Assembly: GCA_937862675.1 (NCBI GenBank)
Contig: CALMEC010000281.1
Coordinates: 1-6,898 of the forward strand
Direction: 5' to 3'
Source: an uncultured Actinomycetes bacterium
GTDB lineage: Bacteria; Actinomycetota; Thermoleophilia; Miltoncostaeales; Miltoncostaeaceae
Length of the DNA stretch: 6,898 nt
The notes beneath the pieces were generated by a model that was given only the letters and a program-made list of their open reading frames with translations, was not told the DNA's origin and made no database searches. Positions within the stretch are counted from its first letter, which is position 1; each line of letters starts with the position of its first letter. Position numbers and translations under genes: made by a program. Shown piece by piece: positions 5,678-6,898 of this stretch.

Positions 5678-6898
5678 GCGTGCCCCTCCCGGACGCGGTG
5701 ACGGCGGCGGTCGTCGTCACAGGGGACGAGGTGCTCCTCGGACGGGTCCGGGACGAGAACGGTCCGTACATCGCCCGCGACCTGGAGGATGCGGGATGCC
5801 GGGTGGAGCGCATCGTCGTGGTGGGCGACGACCCGGACCGGCTCGTCGCGGCGATCCGGTCCCAGGTCGTCGAGGGGACGGCTGTCGTCGTGGTGACCGG
5901 CGGGCTCGGGCCGACGGCCGACGACCGCACGATGGAGGCCGTGGCGACGGTCGCCGGCGTACCGCTCGAGCGCGACGACCGGGCCCTCCAGATGGTCCGT
6001 GAGCGGATGCGGGCCATCCGGCGGACGGGCGTCGCGGAGGACGAGTTTCGCCGCATACAGGAGAAGCAGGCGTACCTGCCCCACGGCGCGACCGTGCTGC
6101 CTCCGGTGGGGACCGCACCCGGATGCCGTCTGCGGATCGGACGGACCCTCGTGGTGGTGCTGCCCGGTCCGCCCAACGAGCTGCAGCCCATGTGGCGGGA
6201 GACACGTCACCGCGGGGAGCTCGGCGAGCTCCTCTCCGTCCTCATGCGGAACGAGACCCGGACGATGCGGCTGTGGTGGGTCACCGAGGCGGAGCTCATG
6301 CTCGCACTGTCCGGCCTGCCGGGGCCGGTGATGGAGCGGATCGGCACGTACACGCGTCACGGCGAGCTCGAGGTGGTGGTTCCGGACGGCGACTCCGACG
6401 TGGTGGAGACGCTGCTGCGTGCGCGCTTCCCCCAGGCCCTGTTCGCCGTCGACGGACGTGAGGTCGATGCGATCGTCGCCGAGTGCCTCGTCGTCGCCGG
6501 AGCGACGGTGGCCGTCGCCGAGTCCTGCACCGGGGGTGCGCTGGGCGCGCGGCTCGTCGCGCGTTCCGGTGCCTCCGCCTGGTTCGCGGGGGGTGTGATC
6601 TCCTATTCCAACGACGTGAAGGTCGCGCTCCTCGGCGTCAGTCCGGGCGCCATCGAGGCCGACGGCGCCGTCAGTGAACGGGTGGCCCGTGAGATGGCGG
6701 AGGGGGCACGCCGGTCTGCCGGAGCGGAGTGGGGCGTGTCGATCACCGGCGTGGCGGGGCCGGACGGTGGCACCCCCGAGAAGCCGGTGGGCACGGTCTG
6801 GATCGGCGTGGCGGGACCGGACGGCGTCGACGCCGAGCTCCCCGAGCGCCGCCTGCTGTTCGGCATGCTCCACGCCCTCGGCCACCGTGCGCAGGCCC
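5674..6898 (+). CDS. cinA: CinA-like protein, 3' end beyond the window
   Basis: 408 codons are open to the right edge. The GTG start at 5674 overlaps the rodZ stop (GTGA), which suggests translational coupling; a GTG at 5680 is an alternative. The N-terminal MoCF-like domain (about 10-175) has TGDEVLLGR, TGGLGPTADD (75-84) and PGPPNE (164-169), the pattern of CinA ADP-ribose pyrophosphatases. A middle KH-like domain follows (TMRLWWVTEAEL, GTYTRHGELEVVV). The C-terminal CinA/PncC domain has AESCTGG (Ser284), YSNDVK (Lys316) and GVAGPDGGTPEKPVGTV, which carry the Ser-Lys pair of nicotinamide-nucleotide amidase. The full protein would thus hydrolyse ADP-ribose and recycle NMN to nicotinate mononucleotide in pyridine-nucleotide salvage. 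Known relatives are about 410-430 residues, so only some 10-20 residues are likely missing. Activity of either domain is inferred from motifs. CinA is often next to recA, which may lie just to the right. Confidence 0.95.
   Translation, partial: MSVPLPDAVTAAVVVTGDEVLLGRVRDENGPYIARDLEDAGCRVERIVVVGDDPDRLVAAIRSQVVEGTAVVVVTGGLGPTADDRTMEAVATVAGVPLERDDRALQMVRERMRAIRRTGVAEDEFRRIQEKQAYLPHGATVLPPVGTAPGCRLRIGRTLVVVLPGPPNELQPMWRETRHRGELGELLSVLMRNETRTMRLWWVTEAELMLALSGLPGPVMERIGTYTRHGELEVVVPDGDSDVVETLLRARFPQALFAVDGREVDAIVAECLVVAGATVAVAESCTGGALGARLVARSGASAWFAGGVISYSNDVKVALLGVSPGAIEADGAVSERVAREMAEGARRSAGAEWGVSITGVAGPDGGTPEKPVGTVWIGVAGPDGVDAELPERRLLFGMLHALGHRAQA

Noticed and set aside
5158..6885. Long minus-strand open frame of 575 codons across rodZ and cinA
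   Set aside because: It spans two real plus-strand genes and their overlap, has low-complexity composition and no recognisable domain. High GC makes stop codons rare.

Overview
This is a high-GC stretch (codon third positions almost all G or C) that reads as an ordinary housekeeping region of an Actinomycetota-like genome. The supporting signs are the RNase J, FtsK, RodZ-like and CinA neighbourhood, frequent GTG starts, and promoter elements of the TAnnnT type. The order ftsK, HTH-TM protein, cinA suggests an actinobacterial or Thermoleophilia-like lineage, but the lineage is inference.

Layout. Positions 1 to about 220 read, on the minus strand, as the middle of the ligand-binding domain of a LacI-family repressor. 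At about 209-223 this meets the middle of an RNase J gene on the plus strand (about 212-1474). Both genes lack their 5' halves and meet at one point, so this is a chimeric or rearranged junction and not a normal gene border. Downstream, two strong hairpins (1484-1516 and 1530-1569) fill the gap before a convergent minus-strand gene (1575-2276). That gene encodes an unrecognised exported protein with a signal peptide and a C-terminal membrane anchor. Its 5' end faces a 143-base divergent spacer and then ftsK (2420-4936), which is complete with four membrane segments, linker, motor and gamma domain. A 54-base spacer follows, with a plausible promoter and a perfect palindrome. It leads into a two-gene unit: a RodZ-like membrane HTH protein (4991-5677) and cinA (5674 to the right edge), whose GTG start overlaps the RodZ stop codon.

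How the genes fit together. FtsK (chromosome translocation at the septum) and RodZ (cell shape) are membrane proteins of the cell-division and morphology machinery. CinA is a nucleotide-salvage and competence-associated protein that often sits near recA. RNase J is an RNA-decay nuclease commonly found just upstream of ftsK in actinobacteria. The LacI fragment does not belong to this set and supports the view that the left 0.2 kb is foreign to the locus. I found no convincing novel system. The points most worth checking are the left-end junction, the unknown membrane-anchored exported protein, and the palindrome over the rodZ-cinA promoter. No tRNA, rRNA, CRISPR array, insertion sequence or transposase was seen.
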